Source: Neorhizobium alkalisoli (lineage in GTDB: Bacteria; Pseudomonadota; Alphaproteobacteria; Rhizobiales; Rhizobiaceae). Taken from it: 64,000 nt of DNA. A program made the position numbers and the translations under genes. The notes under the pieces were generated by a model that made no database searches, was not told the DNA's origin, and worked only from the letters and a program-made list of their open reading frames with translations. Each line of letters starts with the position of its first letter. The stretch's first letter is position 1. Positions 20,389-29,960 of the stretch are shown here, piece by piece. The DNA lies in assembly GCF_002968635.1 (NCBI RefSeq), contig NZ_PVBN01000004.1, positions 62,001 to 126,000 on the forward strand, given 5' to 3'.

Positions 20389-21624
20389 CTATTGCGCCAC
20401 TTTCACCCGGTAATCGTCGATCCGGCCGGCCGGGGCGGGCGCGATCTCTCCCCGCTTGATGAGCTTGTCGCGTGGCGTTTCCACCATGACCGTCGGCAGA
20501 GGGCCGGCGCCGAGCAGGTCCTTGCCGCCATCGAGCTCAGGGTCTGACAGGCTGATCGGATGCACCGGCACGGCCTGGCCGGGTGCTGCCGGGAGCGTGG
20601 TGAGCGGCGGCAGATTGGTGCCGTCGAGCTTGACGAGATCGGGGCTCGCCATCTCACCCAGATACCGGCGGACAAATTTTTCGACGTAGAAGGCAAGCTT
20701 CTGCTTGCCGGCCTTGGTGAACGTGATGCCGTCGGAGCCGCGCAGCCGCACCTGCTGACCTTTGACGTCCGAGCCGGTGATCACGAATTTCCCGTCCTCG
20801 TCAACGAAGCCATCCCAAACATCGACAAATTCTCCGCCGACCTTTTCCGTCTGATTGCGGTAGATGGCGTTCAGCGTCACCGCATCAGATGTCATTGACG
20901 GAGACTGGAAGGAAGGCAATCCGACCCACAACAGGGGGACTTTGCGGGCGGCGACAAGGCCTGCAAGTTCGGCGACGCGCGCCTCGTATTCCTTGAACCA
21001 GGCGTCGGTGCGAAACTTCTCCTTCACGTTGCCGGTCGACATCTGCTGGCGGTCATTGGCGCCGAGCATGACCACCACGACCGTCGGCTTCAGCTCGTCC
21101 AGCATGGCGGGAAGCTGCCCCGGCCAGTCGAAATGGTCCTGGCGGACGAGGCCTGAGGAGCCGTCGCTGCGCCCGCTGACGACAACGCCGGGAGACGCTG
21201 CAAAGGTGCTTTCGAGCTCGCCGCCCACCCCGCCGGCCATGAAATCGCCGATCACGAGGACCTGTTTTGCGGTTTCGAGCTTGGCCACCGGCTCCGGCGC
21301 AGGCGGCGCGACCGGTTGCTGCTGTTGCGGACGTGGCGCGGCGGCGCGTCCGGCGCTGCCTCGATTGCGCGGCCGAGGACGCGTCTCGATGACCGACCCA
21401 TCCCGTTGATAACGCCGGCGCGGGCGAGGTTGGTAGGGTTCGTACCGTTCATAACGCTCGTAGCGCGGGCCGCCGAACAGCATGTCGAAGATGTTCCGAC
21501 GCGGAGCCGGCTCCTGAGCCGTGGCCGGCCGAAGCTGGCCCGGCAGCGCGATCACCAGTGCAAGCAGAAACAGGAAGGCGCGAAGCCACGCCCTGTTGCG
21601 CCGGGATTTCTGCAAAACCTTCAT
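20389..21624 (-). CDS. Exported SGNH-hydrolase-like protein (DUF459)
   Basis: This 411-residue protein has a basic N-terminus and a long hydrophobic segment (about 14-35) that may be a signal peptide or anchor. A Tyr/Arg/Pro-rich linker follows (about 53-115, with repeated R-Y-E-R-Y-E and R-P-R-P-R). The DUF459 domain (about 120-350) keeps SGNH-like blocks: V-L-V-I-G-D-F-M (block I, with Phe at the usual Ser place), the N-D-R-Q block, and a late D block. Loss of the serine suggests binding or altered chemistry. Homologues in rhizobia are periplasmic and of uncertain role, perhaps in polysaccharide or peptidoglycan acetylation. The ATG at 21624 gives the cleanest signal sequence; one further upstream at 21663 is possible. 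Confidence 0.72.
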   Translation of the reverse strand: MKVLQKSRRNRAWLRAFLFLLALVIALPGQLRPATAQEPAPRRNIFDMLFGGPRYERYERYEPYQPRPRRRYQRDGSVIETRPRPRNRGSAGRAAAPRPQQQQPVAPPAPEPVAKLETAKQVLVIGDFMAGGVGGELESTFAASPGVVVSGRSDGSSGLVRQDHFDWPGQLPAMLDELKPTVVVVMLGANDRQQMSTGNVKEKFRTDAWFKEYEARVAELAGLVAARKVPLLWVGLPSFQSPSMTSDAVTLNAIYRNQTEKVGGEFVDVWDGFVDEDGKFVITGSDVKGQQVRLRGSDGITFTKAGKQKLAFYVEKFVRRYLGEMASPDLVKLDGTNLPPLTTLPAAPGQAVPVHPISLSDPELDGGKDLLGAGPLPTVMVETPRDKLIKRGEIAPAPAGRIDDYRVKVAQ

Positions 21625-21690
21625 GCCTCCACCGCGCCTCATACGCTCTGGCATTTCCATCCGAACGATGTGGAGCAAAATGTCGTCCTG

Positions 21691-22908
21691 TCAACGCAAA
21701 GCTTCGAGAAGCTGCCGTGACGGTTCGCCGTTCGGCTGCATGCCGAGACGTTTCTGAATGACGGAAATGGCGGCTTTCGAACCGGAGCCGAAATTGCCGT
21801 CGACTTCGCCTTCGTAGTAGCCGAGTTCCTTCATGCGCGACTGGAGTTCGAATTTCTGCTTGATGTCGAGCGTGCCGTTCGGCCGCGGCCAGTGCTGTTG
21901 CACACCGCCATGACCGGCCAGTTCGTCGGCAAGTAGTCCGACCCCGAGCGCGTAGCTGTCGGCGGCGTTATAGCGCTTCACCACGAAGAAATTCTTCAGC
22001 ATCAGAAAGGCGGGGCCATTCGCGCCTGCCATCAGCTTTAGCGTCGCGCGATCGGTGCCGCGCGGAAAACTCTTGCCGTTTGGGCGGGCAAAACCGAGCT
22101 TTGCCCATTCGGCGAGCGGCTTGGTCTGGCCTTCGAGGCGAGCGCCGTTGGCGGGAAGCACCGCTTCGTAACCCCAGGTCTTGCCGTTCTGCCAGCCGTT
22201 CTTCGCCAGCAGGTTGGCTGACGTGGCCAGTGCATCGGGCACCGAATGCCAGATGTCCCGCTTGCCGTTACCATCAGCATCGACGGCATAGAGCAGGTAG
22301 CTCGTCGGAATGAACTGGGTATGACCCATGGCGCCCGCCCACGACCCGGTGAGCTGCTTGGGCGTCACATCGCCGGACTGCAGGATCTTCAACGCCGCGA
22401 TGAGCTGGGTGCGGGCAAACTTGGAGCGGTTGGGATCGCCCCAGGCAAGAGTTGCCAAAGCCTGTGGCACGTGATGCAGGCGATCCGGTTTTTCCAAGAC
22501 GGCGCCGTAATTGGACTCCATAGACCAGATGGCGAGGAGGATGTGCTTGTCGACGCCGAAATGCCGCTCCAGGGCGTTCAGGGTGGAACCGTATTTCGCC
22601 GCCATTTCGCGGCCGATACGGACAGTATAGGGGTTCACCCGGGAATCCAGGTAATCCCATATCTTCGATTTGAATTCCGGCTGGTAGGCCGCCTTGTCGA
22701 GCACGTCCCGGTCCGGCTCGGTGACGCCGGCAAAGGCTTTTTCGTAGGTGGAACGGCTAATGCCGCTCTTGGCGGCCGTGTCGTAGAATTTTACGATCCA
22801 AGTCTTGAAAGCGACATCAGCCCGAGCATCTATCGGCATGCCCGCGGCGGCAAGGCCGAGCAAGGGGATAACAAACCCGCGCAAGAGGTTGGTGCGAAAT
22901 GTCTTCAT
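21691..22908 (-). CDS. Lytic murein transglycosylase (MltB family) with peptidoglycan-binding domain
   Basis: This periplasmic enzyme of 405 residues cleaves the glycan strands of peptidoglycan to 1,6-anhydro-muropeptides. It has a signal peptide (1-30, cut after A-R-A), an SLT_2/MltB catalytic domain at about 33-325 with the catalytic Glu131 in W-S-M-E-S-N-Y-G, the family segment G-A-M-G-H-T-Q-F-I-P-T-S-Y (about 192-204), and a C-terminal PG_binding_1 domain (about 345-403). There is no lipobox cysteine, so it is soluble or loosely bound, unlike E. coli MltB. It is transcribed toward the DUF459 gene, 66 bases away, and both may form one envelope unit. Confidence 0.92.
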   Translation of the reverse strand: MKTFRTNLLRGFVIPLLGLAAAGMPIDARADVAFKTWIVKFYDTAAKSGISRSTYEKAFAGVTEPDRDVLDKAAYQPEFKSKIWDYLDSRVNPYTVRIGREMAAKYGSTLNALERHFGVDKHILLAIWSMESNYGAVLEKPDRLHHVPQALATLAWGDPNRSKFARTQLIAALKILQSGDVTPKQLTGSWAGAMGHTQFIPTSYLLYAVDADGNGKRDIWHSVPDALATSANLLAKNGWQNGKTWGYEAVLPANGARLEGQTKPLAEWAKLGFARPNGKSFPRGTDRATLKLMAGANGPAFLMLKNFFVVKRYNAADSYALGVGLLADELAGHGGVQQHWPRPNGTLDIKQKFELQSRMKELGYYEGEVDGNFGSGSKAAISVIQKRLGMQPNGEPSRQLLEALR

Positions 22909-23109
22909 CGGCAGTCGAGTCCATTCTTCTTTTAACCAAGCCTGACGGCGAGAGTGGCAAGCGGCTTAACGATGTAATAACAGAATAGGGTCAACAAATT
23001 CTTTACCATAGAAATCCGGCCCGCGGCAGTCTTTGCGAAACGGTAGTAATTCGTCGCTACAGGCCGGGAGTCGCAGAATTCGCACAATGAAGTGCTTCAG
23101 GAGGCATGA

Positions 23110-23997
23110 GTGGCACAACAACAGAAGATCCGTAAGGCAGTCTTTCCGGTAGCAGGTCTGGGTACGCGCTTCCTGCCTGCGACCAAGGCGGTGCCGAAGG
23201 AAATGCTGACCGTCGTCGACAAGCCGGTCATCCAGTATGTCGTGGATGAAGCGGCCGAAGCGGGAATCGAGCATTTCGTCTTCGTCACCGGTCGCGGCAA
23301 GGGTGTGATCGAAGACTATTTCGACATCCAGTACGAGCTGGAGCAGATGCTGCGCGAGCGCAACAAGAATGCCGAACTGACGCTGCTCGCCGGACTTCTG
23401 CCGAAAGCGGGCACCGCGAGCTTCACGCGCCAGCAGGTGCCGCTCGGGCTCGGCCACGCGGTCTGGTGCGCCCGCGACATCGTCGGAAACGAACCTTTCG
23501 CCGTGCTGCTGCCGGACATGATCATGTCGGCGGACAAGGGCTGCCTGAAGGGGATGGTCGATCTTTACGCCCAGACCGGCGGCAATGTTTTGGCTGTTCA
23601 GGAGTGCGATCCGGAACAGGCACATAAATACGGAATCGTCGGCGTCGGCGAGGCCGTGGGCGAAGGCTTCAAGATCACCCAGATGGTCGAAAAGCCTGCC
23701 AAGGGGACCGCGCCGTCCAATCTCTACATCAACGGCCGCTATATCCTGCAGCCGGAAATCTTCAAGATCCTGGAAACGCAGGAGCGTGGCGCGGGCAACG
23801 AGATCCAGCTCACCGACGGCATGCTGGCACTCGCCAACTCCCAGGAATTCGCCGCCTATCCCTTCAAGGGCGACACTTTCGATTGCGGCGCCAAGGACGG
23901 TTTCATCCTGGCGAACCTTGCCTTCGCCCTGCAGCGCGCCGACATCCGCCCGGCAATCGAGGGGCCGATGAAGGCACTGATCGCGTCGCTGAAGTGA
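23110..23997 (+). CDS. galU: UTP-glucose-1-phosphate uridylyltransferase
   Basis: This 295-residue enzyme makes UDP-glucose from UTP and glucose-1-phosphate, feeding exopolysaccharide, LPS and cyclic glucan synthesis. The nucleotide-binding signature [11 protein letters not shown] (16-26) with K-E-M-L is intact, as are V-E-K-P (about 195-198) and D-C-G-x-K (about 256-260). The start is GTG at 23110, nine bases after AGGAGG, which is the best ribosome site in the region. In rhizobia such copies are often called exoN. A hairpin terminator follows at 24020. Confidence 0.95.
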   Translation: MAQQQKIRKAVFPVAGLGTRFLPATKAVPKEMLTVVDKPVIQYVVDEAAEAGIEHFVFVTGRGKGVIEDYFDIQYELEQMLRERNKNAELTLLAGLLPKAGTASFTRQQVPLGLGHAVWCARDIVGNEPFAVLLPDMIMSADKGCLKGMVDLYAQTGGNVLAVQECDPEQAHKYGIVGVGEAVGEGFKITQMVEKPAKGTAPSNLYINGRYILQPEIFKILETQERGAGNEIQLTDGMLALANSQEFAAYPFKGDTFDCGAKDGFILANLAFALQRADIRPAIEGPMKALIASLK

Positions 23998-24019
23998 GAT
24001 GACCGCATGTTGCGAAGAG

Positions 24020-24043
24020 CCCGGGTCTTGCGCCCGGGTTTTT
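24020..24043 (+). terminator. Rho-independent terminator of galU
   Basis: CCCGGG (24020-24025) pairs with CCCGGG (24033-24038) around TCTTGCG, then five T follow. It lies seven bases before the convergent barrel gene ends. Confidence 0.85.
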
Positions 24044-24049
24044 GTTGCT

Positions 24050-25570
24050 TCAGCGTTTTACCGTCAGGCCGACGCCGGCGCGGACGATGCGGTTGTCGGA
24101 GCTGCCGCCCTCGGCGCGCTCGTATTCGACATCGCCGGTGAAATCGAGATAGCGATTGATGGCCCAAGTGAGACCGGCGCCCGCCACCCAGACGGTCTCG
24201 TCGCTGTTGCCGCTTGGGAAATCCCGCAACGTCGTGCTGCCGGTGAGGCGTGCGACGACGTTGTCGCGCAGCTCATGGGCGACTTCGGCGGTCAACTGGT
24301 ATTCAACCCAGCCGCTCTGGCCGGGCGTGGTCGAATCCTGGACCGTGGTGCGCAGGCCGAGATCGACCTCGGTGCCGCGCTGCGGCGACCAGATGGCATT
24401 GCCGTTGAAGGTGATGGCATCGACCGACTTGAGGCGGCTGTCCTCGTAGTCGACAAGTTCGTAGCCTGCGCCGATTTCGCCTCGCAGCTTCTCGCCGAGA
24501 TCGAATTCCACGCCGGTGCGCGCCGCATAGCTCTGCGAGGAGCGGGCGTAACCCGAACTGTCGCGCTTGAGGTCGTAGAAGGTATGGCCTGTCGCCACCT
24601 CCACGAAAGGAATGAGCGCAGGCGAAAGCTCGTAGCCAAGCCGCAGCCTTCCGTCGATGCCGGTGCGGTTGCGGTCCCTCATGCTGATCGTCGTGCCGTC
24701 GGACAGTTTGGCATCCGTATAGCTGGCGCGGGACAGGTCGACTGCCGCCATGCCGCGGACCTTGCCGAAGTCCCGCTCGACGGATAGCCCGCCATTGAAT
24801 TCATGCACTCCCGGCTGCGTCGCGGCGCCGCCGACGGCATTCGGATCGTAGTCCTCCTCCCGGCTGAAGCGGTAGCCGCCGGTGATGTGTGCAATCGTAT
24901 CGTCAGCAAGGTCGAGCCGCAGGTCGGCGTCGACCTGGCCTTCCGGCTGAATATCGTCCTGGCCGCCGTGAAAATCCCGTTCGAACGTGCCTTCACCCGT
25001 GACCGTCAGCGAATGGCGCGACCAGTCGGAGGAGAGCGTGCCGCGGATCGCGGTGGAGAGATAGTCGCGGCGGGTGCTGGTACCGTTGGATTTTGTCCTC
25101 TCCGTCTCGATGCTGTTGTTCACCGAAGGGCGAAGAAGAAAGCTCCCGAGCCGGATGCCGGTCGGGTCGATGGGGTCGCGGGGCTGTTCCTGGGATTCGA
25201 GCGGTTCGGCACCCGGATCGAGTGGCTGCTCGTAGGGCTGGTTCAGGTCTTCCTCGTACCGGGGCTCCTCATCCGACGGGCGGGCGTTGCCCGGTACCGA
25301 GCCGGTGGCAACATTCGGATCCGTCAGATTGGCCCCGGGGGTTGCATCGGCGCCATTGGGGGGCTGTTGCGCCGTGGTGCCCGCTGCGGGGTTGGTTGCC
25401 GGGGCAGAGGACGTGGTGTTCGTCAGCGAGGGCAGGGAACCGCTGCGTGGCGGAAAAGGGCTGACCGTCTGTGCGACGGCAGGTGAGGCAAGCGCCGAAC
25501 AGGCAAGCAGCAGGCCGACCGCCGCGCGGCGCCGGTCACGCGTCCTACCTGTTTTCGTGATGATCTTCAT
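24050..25570 (-). CDS. Outer-membrane beta-barrel protein (BBP2_2-like)
   Basis: This 506-residue exported protein has a signal peptide (1-33, cut after A-V-A), a low-complexity Pro/Ala/Asn/Thr region (about 35-125), and a C-terminal region from about 130 made of alternating strands, such as Y-L-D-F-T-G-D-V-E-Y-E-R-A-E and V-R-A-G-V-G-L-T-V-K-R at the very end. This fits the PF10082 outer-membrane barrel family. The protein ends in K-R rather than the aromatic residue usual for BAM substrates. Barrel proteins of this kind sit next to export systems for polysaccharides in some rhizobia; here galU and kdsD flank it, though no export genes are in view. It is divergent from kdsD. Confidence 0.78.
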   Translation of the reverse strand: MKIITKTGRTRDRRRAAVGLLLACSALASPAVAQTVSPFPPRSGSLPSLTNTTSSAPATNPAAGTTAQQPPNGADATPGANLTDPNVATGSVPGNARPSDEEPRYEEDLNQPYEQPLDPGAEPLESQEQPRDPIDPTGIRLGSFLLRPSVNNSIETERTKSNGTSTRRDYLSTAIRGTLSSDWSRHSLTVTGEGTFERDFHGGQDDIQPEGQVDADLRLDLADDTIAHITGGYRFSREEDYDPNAVGGAATQPGVHEFNGGLSVERDFGKVRGMAAVDLSRASYTDAKLSDGTTISMRDRNRTGIDGRLRLGYELSPALIPFVEVATGHTFYDLKRDSSGYARSSQSYAARTGVEFDLGEKLRGEIGAGYELVDYEDSRLKSVDAITFNGNAIWSPQRGTEVDLGLRTTVQDSTTPGQSGWVEYQLTAEVAHELRDNVVARLTGSTTLRDFPSGNSDETVWVAGAGLTWAINRYLDFTGDVEYERAEGGSSDNRIVRAGVGLTVKR

Positions 25571-25714
25571 GAGCCTGCCTGGGCGATCGAATGCTTACCC
25601 AAACGTAAAGCCATGTGGTTAATGTTTGGTTGCGGCAACGTGCCAGGCGGGGAACTTGGTGAGCGGGTGCCGAACCTGATGGACTTGGCGGGCGAAAGGC
25701 GCTAAGGCTTCGCC

Positions 25715-26710
25715 ATGATCAAGAGAGCTTTGCAACTCGTAGAACATGACGTCGTCGATTCTGCGCTGAGGACGGTTTCCTTCGGAAAACAAGGCCTTAA
25801 CGCGCTTGAGATTGCCCTTCAGAACGGCCTCGGGGACAGTTTCCGGGAAGCGGTGGAACTGATCGGCGAGATCGACGGTCGGGTGGTCGTGACCGGTGTC
25901 GGCAAGAGCGGCCATATCGGCCGCAAGATCGCCGCCAGCCTCGCATCGACCGGCACGCCCTCTTTCTTTGTCCATCCGGTCGAGGCCAATCACGGCGATC
26001 TCGGCATGATCGCGCCCGGCGACGTGGTGCTTGCGCTTTCCTGGGGCGGCGAAACGGCCGAACTTCAGGGGATCGTTTCCTTTACCCGGCGCTTCTCGAT
26101 CCCGCTGATCGCCCTGACGTCCGGTGCGATTTCGACACTCGCTCGCGAAGCCGACGTGGTGCTGCTTCTGCCGAGGGAACAGGAAGCCTGCCCGCACGGC
26201 CTGGCTCCCACCACTTCGACGCTGATGCAACTCGCCATGGGCGACGCGCTGGCGGTGGCTCTTCTGGAAGCAAGAGGGTTCTCCGCCGTCGATTTCCGGA
26301 TCTATCATCCGGGTGGCAAGCTCGGTGCGATGCTCAGCCATGTCAGCGACCTCATGCATACGGGCGAGCGTGTTCCGCTGGTGCAAAAGGGCGTCTTGAT
26401 GTCCGAGGCTATTCATGAGCTGTCGCGCAAGCGCTTCGGCTGCGTCGGCGTGGTGGATGAGGACGGTTGCCTGTGCGGCGTCGTCAGCGATGGCGACCTC
26501 GCCCGCCATCTGGACCGCAATCTCGGCGAGACGATCGTCGACGAAGTGATGACGCGCAATCCCAAGACCGTTGGCAAGGAAACCCTGGCGACGGCCGCCA
26601 TGGCGCTGCTCAACAAGCACAGCATCGGCGCCCTGATCGTCGTCGACGAAGGCCGCAAACCGGTCGGCATTGTGCATTTCCACGATCTGCTGCGCGTCGG
26701 CGTCGCCTGA
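25715..26710 (+). CDS. kdsD: Arabinose-5-phosphate isomerase (KpsF/GutQ family)
   Basis: This 331-residue isomerase converts ribulose-5-phosphate to arabinose-5-phosphate, the first step to KDO for LPS or capsule. The SIS domain (about 35-175) shows V-T-G-V-G-K-S-G-H-I-G-R-K-I-A (54-68) with the key lysine, S-W-G-G-E-T (about 109-114) and P-T-T-S-T (about 168-172) with H-P-G-G-K-L-G after it. Two CBS domains fill about 205-331. Length and domain order are those of KdsD. The ATG at 25715 has a modest ribosome site. It stands alone on this strand. Confidence 0.93.
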   Translation: MIKRALQLVEHDVVDSALRTVSFGKQGLNALEIALQNGLGDSFREAVELIGEIDGRVVVTGVGKSGHIGRKIAASLASTGTPSFFVHPVEANHGDLGMIAPGDVVLALSWGGETAELQGIVSFTRRFSIPLIALTSGAISTLAREADVVLLLPREQEACPHGLAPTTSTLMQLAMGDALAVALLEARGFSAVDFRIYHPGGKLGAMLSHVSDLMHTGERVPLVQKGVLMSEAIHELSRKRFGCVGVVDEDGCLCGVVSDGDLARHLDRNLGETIVDEVMTRNPKTVGKETLATAAMALLNKHSIGALIVVDEGRKPVGIVHFHDLLRVGVA

Positions 26711-26720
26711 TCTTTTTGCT

Positions 26721-27179
26721 TCAGGCCGCTTCGACCGTCAGATCGCGACCGGTCGCGACGACCACTTTTACCCGAGTTCCAGCCGGCAGGTCCGGCCCCA
26801 TGACCGGCCACCATGTGTCGTCGAGCCGAATGCGGCCGCGCCCTTCGGTTATAGGTTCCTGTAGGGTCGCGGTGCGCCCGACCAGGCTTTCGCCACGGCG
26901 ATTGAGCATGGGTTCGTCGCTGGCCTGATTGCGCCCGGCATAGAAGCGGCGTCCGGCAAGTGCGAAGGCGATCGACAGCACGGCAAAAAGCAGAAGCTGA
27001 AGTTGCCAGCTCCAGAAAGCTGCCTCCCAAAAGAGGAGCGAAAGCGCGCCGATCACGACTGCGGCGAGGCCGATCCAGATCAGGAAAACGCCCGGCGCCG
27101 CGAGTTCGGCGGCCAACAGGACCAGACCGAGGATCCACCAACTCCAGAGACCAAGGCCGCTTACCAATTCTTGCACCAT
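26721..27179 (-). CDS. NfeD-like membrane protein (partner of SPFH protein)
   Basis: This 152-residue short NfeD protein has three hydrophobic segments near the N-terminus (about 8-28, 32-50 and 56-72) and a C-terminal OB-fold domain (about 90-150, with G-R-T-A-T-L and G-R-G-R-I-R-L-D-D-T-W-W). It lacks the serine-protease part of long NfeD proteins. Its start lies four bases after the stop of the SPFH gene, the classic NfeD-stomatin operon, and it is thought to help scaffold membrane microdomains. Confidence 0.92.
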   Translation of the reverse strand: MVQELVSGLGLWSWWILGLVLLAAELAAPGVFLIWIGLAAVVIGALSLLFWEAAFWSWQLQLLLFAVLSIAFALAGRRFYAGRNQASDEPMLNRRGESLVGRTATLQEPITEGRGRIRLDDTWWPVMGPDLPAGTRVKVVVATGRDLTVEAA

Positions 27180-27183
27180 GTCT

Positions 27184-28221
27184 TCAGGTCTCGGAGGATG
27201 GCGAGGGCGGTGCGAAGGGATTTATCGGCGAGGTCGTCAATTTCGGCCCGGTCGGCGTGCGCGGTGGTGGCGGCACACGAGGCGTTGCGCCGGGCGTCGG
27301 ACCATCGCCAAAGACTTCTCTGGCAATCGCGCCAATGCCGCCAAGCGAACCGATCAGCGACGACGCTTCCATCGGCATCAGGACGATCTTCGAGTTGGGA
27401 GCCTTGCCGATCTCAGCCAAGGCTTCGGTGTATTTCTGGGCCACGAAATAGTTGATGGCCTGCACATCGCCGGCGGCGATCGCCTGGGAGACCGACTGCG
27501 TCGCCTTGGCTTCGGCTTCCGCCAGACGCTCGCGGGCTTCGGCTTCGCGGAAGGCGGCCTCGCGCTCGCCCTCGGCTTTCAGGACAGCAGCCTGTTTGGC
27601 GCCTTCGGCCCTGAGGATCTGCGCACTGCGCGCGCCCTCGGCCTCGAGGATCTGTGCGCGTTTCTCGCGCTCGGCCTTCATCTGCCGGCCCATGGATTCG
27701 ACGAGGTCGGCCGGAGGCTGGATGTCCTTGATCTCGACGCGGGTGACCTTGATGCCCCAGGGGCCGACGGCTTCATCGACGACACGCAGCAGCCGCTCGT
27801 TGATGACCTCGCGGTTGGAGAGCAGTTCGTCGAGGTCCATCGAGCCCATGACCGAGCGGATATTGGTCATGGTGAGGTTCTGGATGGCGTTCTGGAGATT
27901 GGAAATCTGGTAGGCGGCCTGCGCCGGATTGAGAACCTGGTAGAAGGCGACCGCATCGGCAGAAACGCTGGCATTATCCTTGGTGATGACTTCCTGAGTG
28001 GGGATATCAAGCACCTGTTCCATGACGTTCATGCGTACGCCGATCCGTTCGATGAAGGGCGTCAAGATATTGAGGCCGGGCTCCAGCGTGCGGGTGTACC
28101 GGCCAAACCGCTCCACCGTGTACAGATAGCCCTGCGGCACCGTCTTGATCCCGGCAAAGAGGATCAGGATGACCAGCAGGACCACGCCGATCACCACGAT
28201 ATCGAATCCACCAAGCTCCAT
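27184..28221 (-). CDS. SPFH/Band-7 membrane protein (paraslipin, QmcA/HflC-like)
   Basis: This 345-residue protein is a bacterial stomatin-like scaffold. An N-terminal membrane anchor (about 6-25) is followed by a Band-7 domain (about 27-195) starting [16 protein letters not shown] long charged coiled coil (about 195-260, with repeated R-A-Q-I-L-E-A-E-G and R-E-A-E-A) leads to a Pro-rich C-terminus. It forms large membrane-bound rings and is linked to protease and membrane quality control. It is the first gene of the pair with NfeD. Confidence 0.93.
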   Translation of the reverse strand: MELGGFDIVVIGVVLLVILILFAGIKTVPQGYLYTVERFGRYTRTLEPGLNILTPFIERIGVRMNVMEQVLDIPTQEVITKDNASVSADAVAFYQVLNPAQAAYQISNLQNAIQNLTMTNIRSVMGSMDLDELLSNREVINERLLRVVDEAVGPWGIKVTRVEIKDIQPPADLVESMGRQMKAEREKRAQILEAEGARSAQILRAEGAKQAAVLKAEGEREAAFREAEARERLAEAEAKATQSVSQAIAAGDVQAINYFVAQKYTEALAEIGKAPNSKIVLMPMEASSLIGSLGGIGAIAREVFGDGPTPGATPRVPPPPRTPTGPKLTTSPINPFAPPSPSSET

Positions 28222-28353
28222 GGAAATTTCTCCGCTACCCCAGATGGCGCGATCCTATTCAACCGGCCCGCTATTCACAAGCGGTGGTGATGGTTCTAAA
28301 CACGCTCTGAAATTCCCGGTCGCAGCCTACCCGGTCAAAACAAGGACACCGTC

Positions 28354-29064
28354 ATGAAAACCCTCGTCGTTTGCTCCGGCGGACTGGATTCCGTTTCGCT
28401 CGCCCACAAAATAGCGGCGGAGGAAGAGCTTCTTGGCCTGATCTCCTTCGATTACGGCCAGCGCCATCGCAAGGAACTCGATTTCGCGGCCATCTGCGCC
28501 AGGCGGCTCGGCGTCTTTCATGAGATCATCGACATGCGCGGGGTCGGCAGCCAACTCACTGGGTCGGCGCTGACCGACGATGTGGACGTGCCGGATGGCC
28601 ATTATGCGGAAGAGACGATGCGGGCGACGGTCGTCCCGAACCGCAATGCCATCATGCTGGCGGTCGCCTTCGGGGTTGCTGCAGCAAGACAGGCGGAGGC
28701 CGTGGCGATCGCCGTGCATGGCGGCGACCATTTCATCTATCCGGATTGCCGGCCCGGCTTCATCGATGCCTTTCAGGCGATGCAGGACCATGCGCTCGAT
28801 GGCTATGCTTCGGTCAGACTGCTTGCCCCTTACGTCAATGGATCGAAGGCGGATATCGTCGTGGATGGCGCGCGGCACGGGGCGCCGTTTGCGGATACCT
28901 GGTCCTGCTACAAGGGCGGAACGCGCCATTGCGGTCGTTGCGGCACCTGCGTCGAGCGGCGGGAGGCTTTCCATCTCGCCGGCATCGCCGATCCGACGGA
29001 GTATGAAGATCCTGACTTCTGGAGGGCGGCGACGGAAGGATTCAGGGCCGAGGAGACGCGTTAA
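28354..29064 (+). CDS. queC: 7-cyano-7-deazaguanine (preQ0) synthase
   Basis: This 236-residue ATP-dependent enzyme turns carboxy-deazaguanine and ammonia into preQ0, the precursor of tRNA queuosine. The PP-loop S-G-G-L-D-S-V (8-14) binds ATP. The zinc site is formed by cysteines at about 185-200 in S-C-Y-K-G then H-C-G-R-C-G-T-C. Length is normal. queD and queE, often neighbours, are not in this window. The next gene, an MBL hydrolase, follows after 87 bases and is probably separate. Confidence 0.95.
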   Translation: MKTLVVCSGGLDSVSLAHKIAAEEELLGLISFDYGQRHRKELDFAAICARRLGVFHEIIDMRGVGSQLTGSALTDDVDVPDGHYAEETMRATVVPNRNAIMLAVAFGVAAARQAEAVAIAVHGGDHFIYPDCRPGFIDAFQAMQDHALDGYASVRLLAPYVNGSKADIVVDGARHGAPFADTWSCYKGGTRHCGRCGTCVERREAFHLAGIADPTEYEDPDFWRAATEGFRAEETR

Positions 29065-29151
29065 TAGAATAGCGGTCTCATCTAGAACAGTCATTGGATC
29101 ATCACGGCCAACCGGTCTAGGCTTCGCATTCTTTCCGCGCGAGGTGCCTCG

Positions 29152-29907
29152 ATGAAGCTTCAATTGATCCGCAATGCGACGCTCAAGCTTTCCTATGCGG
29201 GCCGCACGATCCTGATCGATCCCTACTTTGCGCCGCGTCACAGCCTGCCGTCCTATACCGGCAAATCCGCCAATCCGATGACGGACCTGCCGCGGTCGGT
29301 GGACGAGGTCTTGCAGGGCGTCGAACTGGTGATCGTCTCCCATCTCCATACGGACCATTTCGATTCAGTGGCCAAGCAACGTGTCCCGAAACATCTGCCG
29401 CTGATCTGTCAGCCGGGCGATGAAGCTACGATCCTGGGCGAGGGGTTTGCCGATGTGAAACCGCTCGAGGGTGAGATCGTCTGGCAGGGCATCACGATCT
29501 CGCGCTGCGAGGGCAGCCATGGGCTCGGGCCGGTCCGGGAAAAGATGGGATCGGTGATGGGATTGACGCTTGCCGCGCCCGGCGAGCCGGTAGTTTATTG
29601 GGCGGGCGATACGGTTCTTTACCCGCCGGTGGTGGAGACGGTGGAGCGTGTCGCGCCCGATGTCATCGTCAGCCATTCCTGCGGCGCGCTCTGGGATGGC
29701 GACCTCATCGTCATGGATGCGGCAGAAACGATCGAACTCTGCCGGTCCGCGCCGGAGGCCACCGTGGTTGCCGTGCATATGGAGGCGCTCGATCACGCCA
29801 CCGTTTCGCGTCCACAACTGCGCGAGGCGGCCGACACGGCCGGAATCAGTCCATCACGCCTGCTGATTCCGGCAGACGGCGATGTGTTCGAACTGCCGGC
29901 CCGCTGA
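29152..29907 (+). CDS. Metallo-beta-lactamase-fold hydrolase (UlaG-like)
   Basis: This 251-residue hydrolase has the metal-binding motif S-H-L-H-T-D-H-F-D (63-71), with His64, His66, Asp68 and His69, then further ligands in the C-E-G-S-H segment (about 121-125) and in A-G-D-T (about 148-151). It resembles the L-ascorbate-6-phosphate lactonase UlaG branch and the beta-lactamase_2 family (PF12706). No sugar-uptake genes are nearby, so the substrate is unknown. No signal peptide is present, so it is cytoplasmic. Confidence 0.87.
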   Translation: MKLQLIRNATLKLSYAGRTILIDPYFAPRHSLPSYTGKSANPMTDLPRSVDEVLQGVELVIVSHLHTDHFDSVAKQRVPKHLPLICQPGDEATILGEGFADVKPLEGEIVWQGITISRCEGSHGLGPVREKMGSVMGLTLAAPGEPVVYWAGDTVLYPPVVETVERVAPDVIVSHSCGALWDGDLIVMDAAETIELCRSAPEATVVAVHMEALDHATVSRPQLREAADTAGISPSRLLIPADGDVFELPAR

Positions 29908-29960
29908 GCGCCTTGAACCCGGACAGGCAATGAAATCAGGGGCGGGCAGGACGACCCGGC

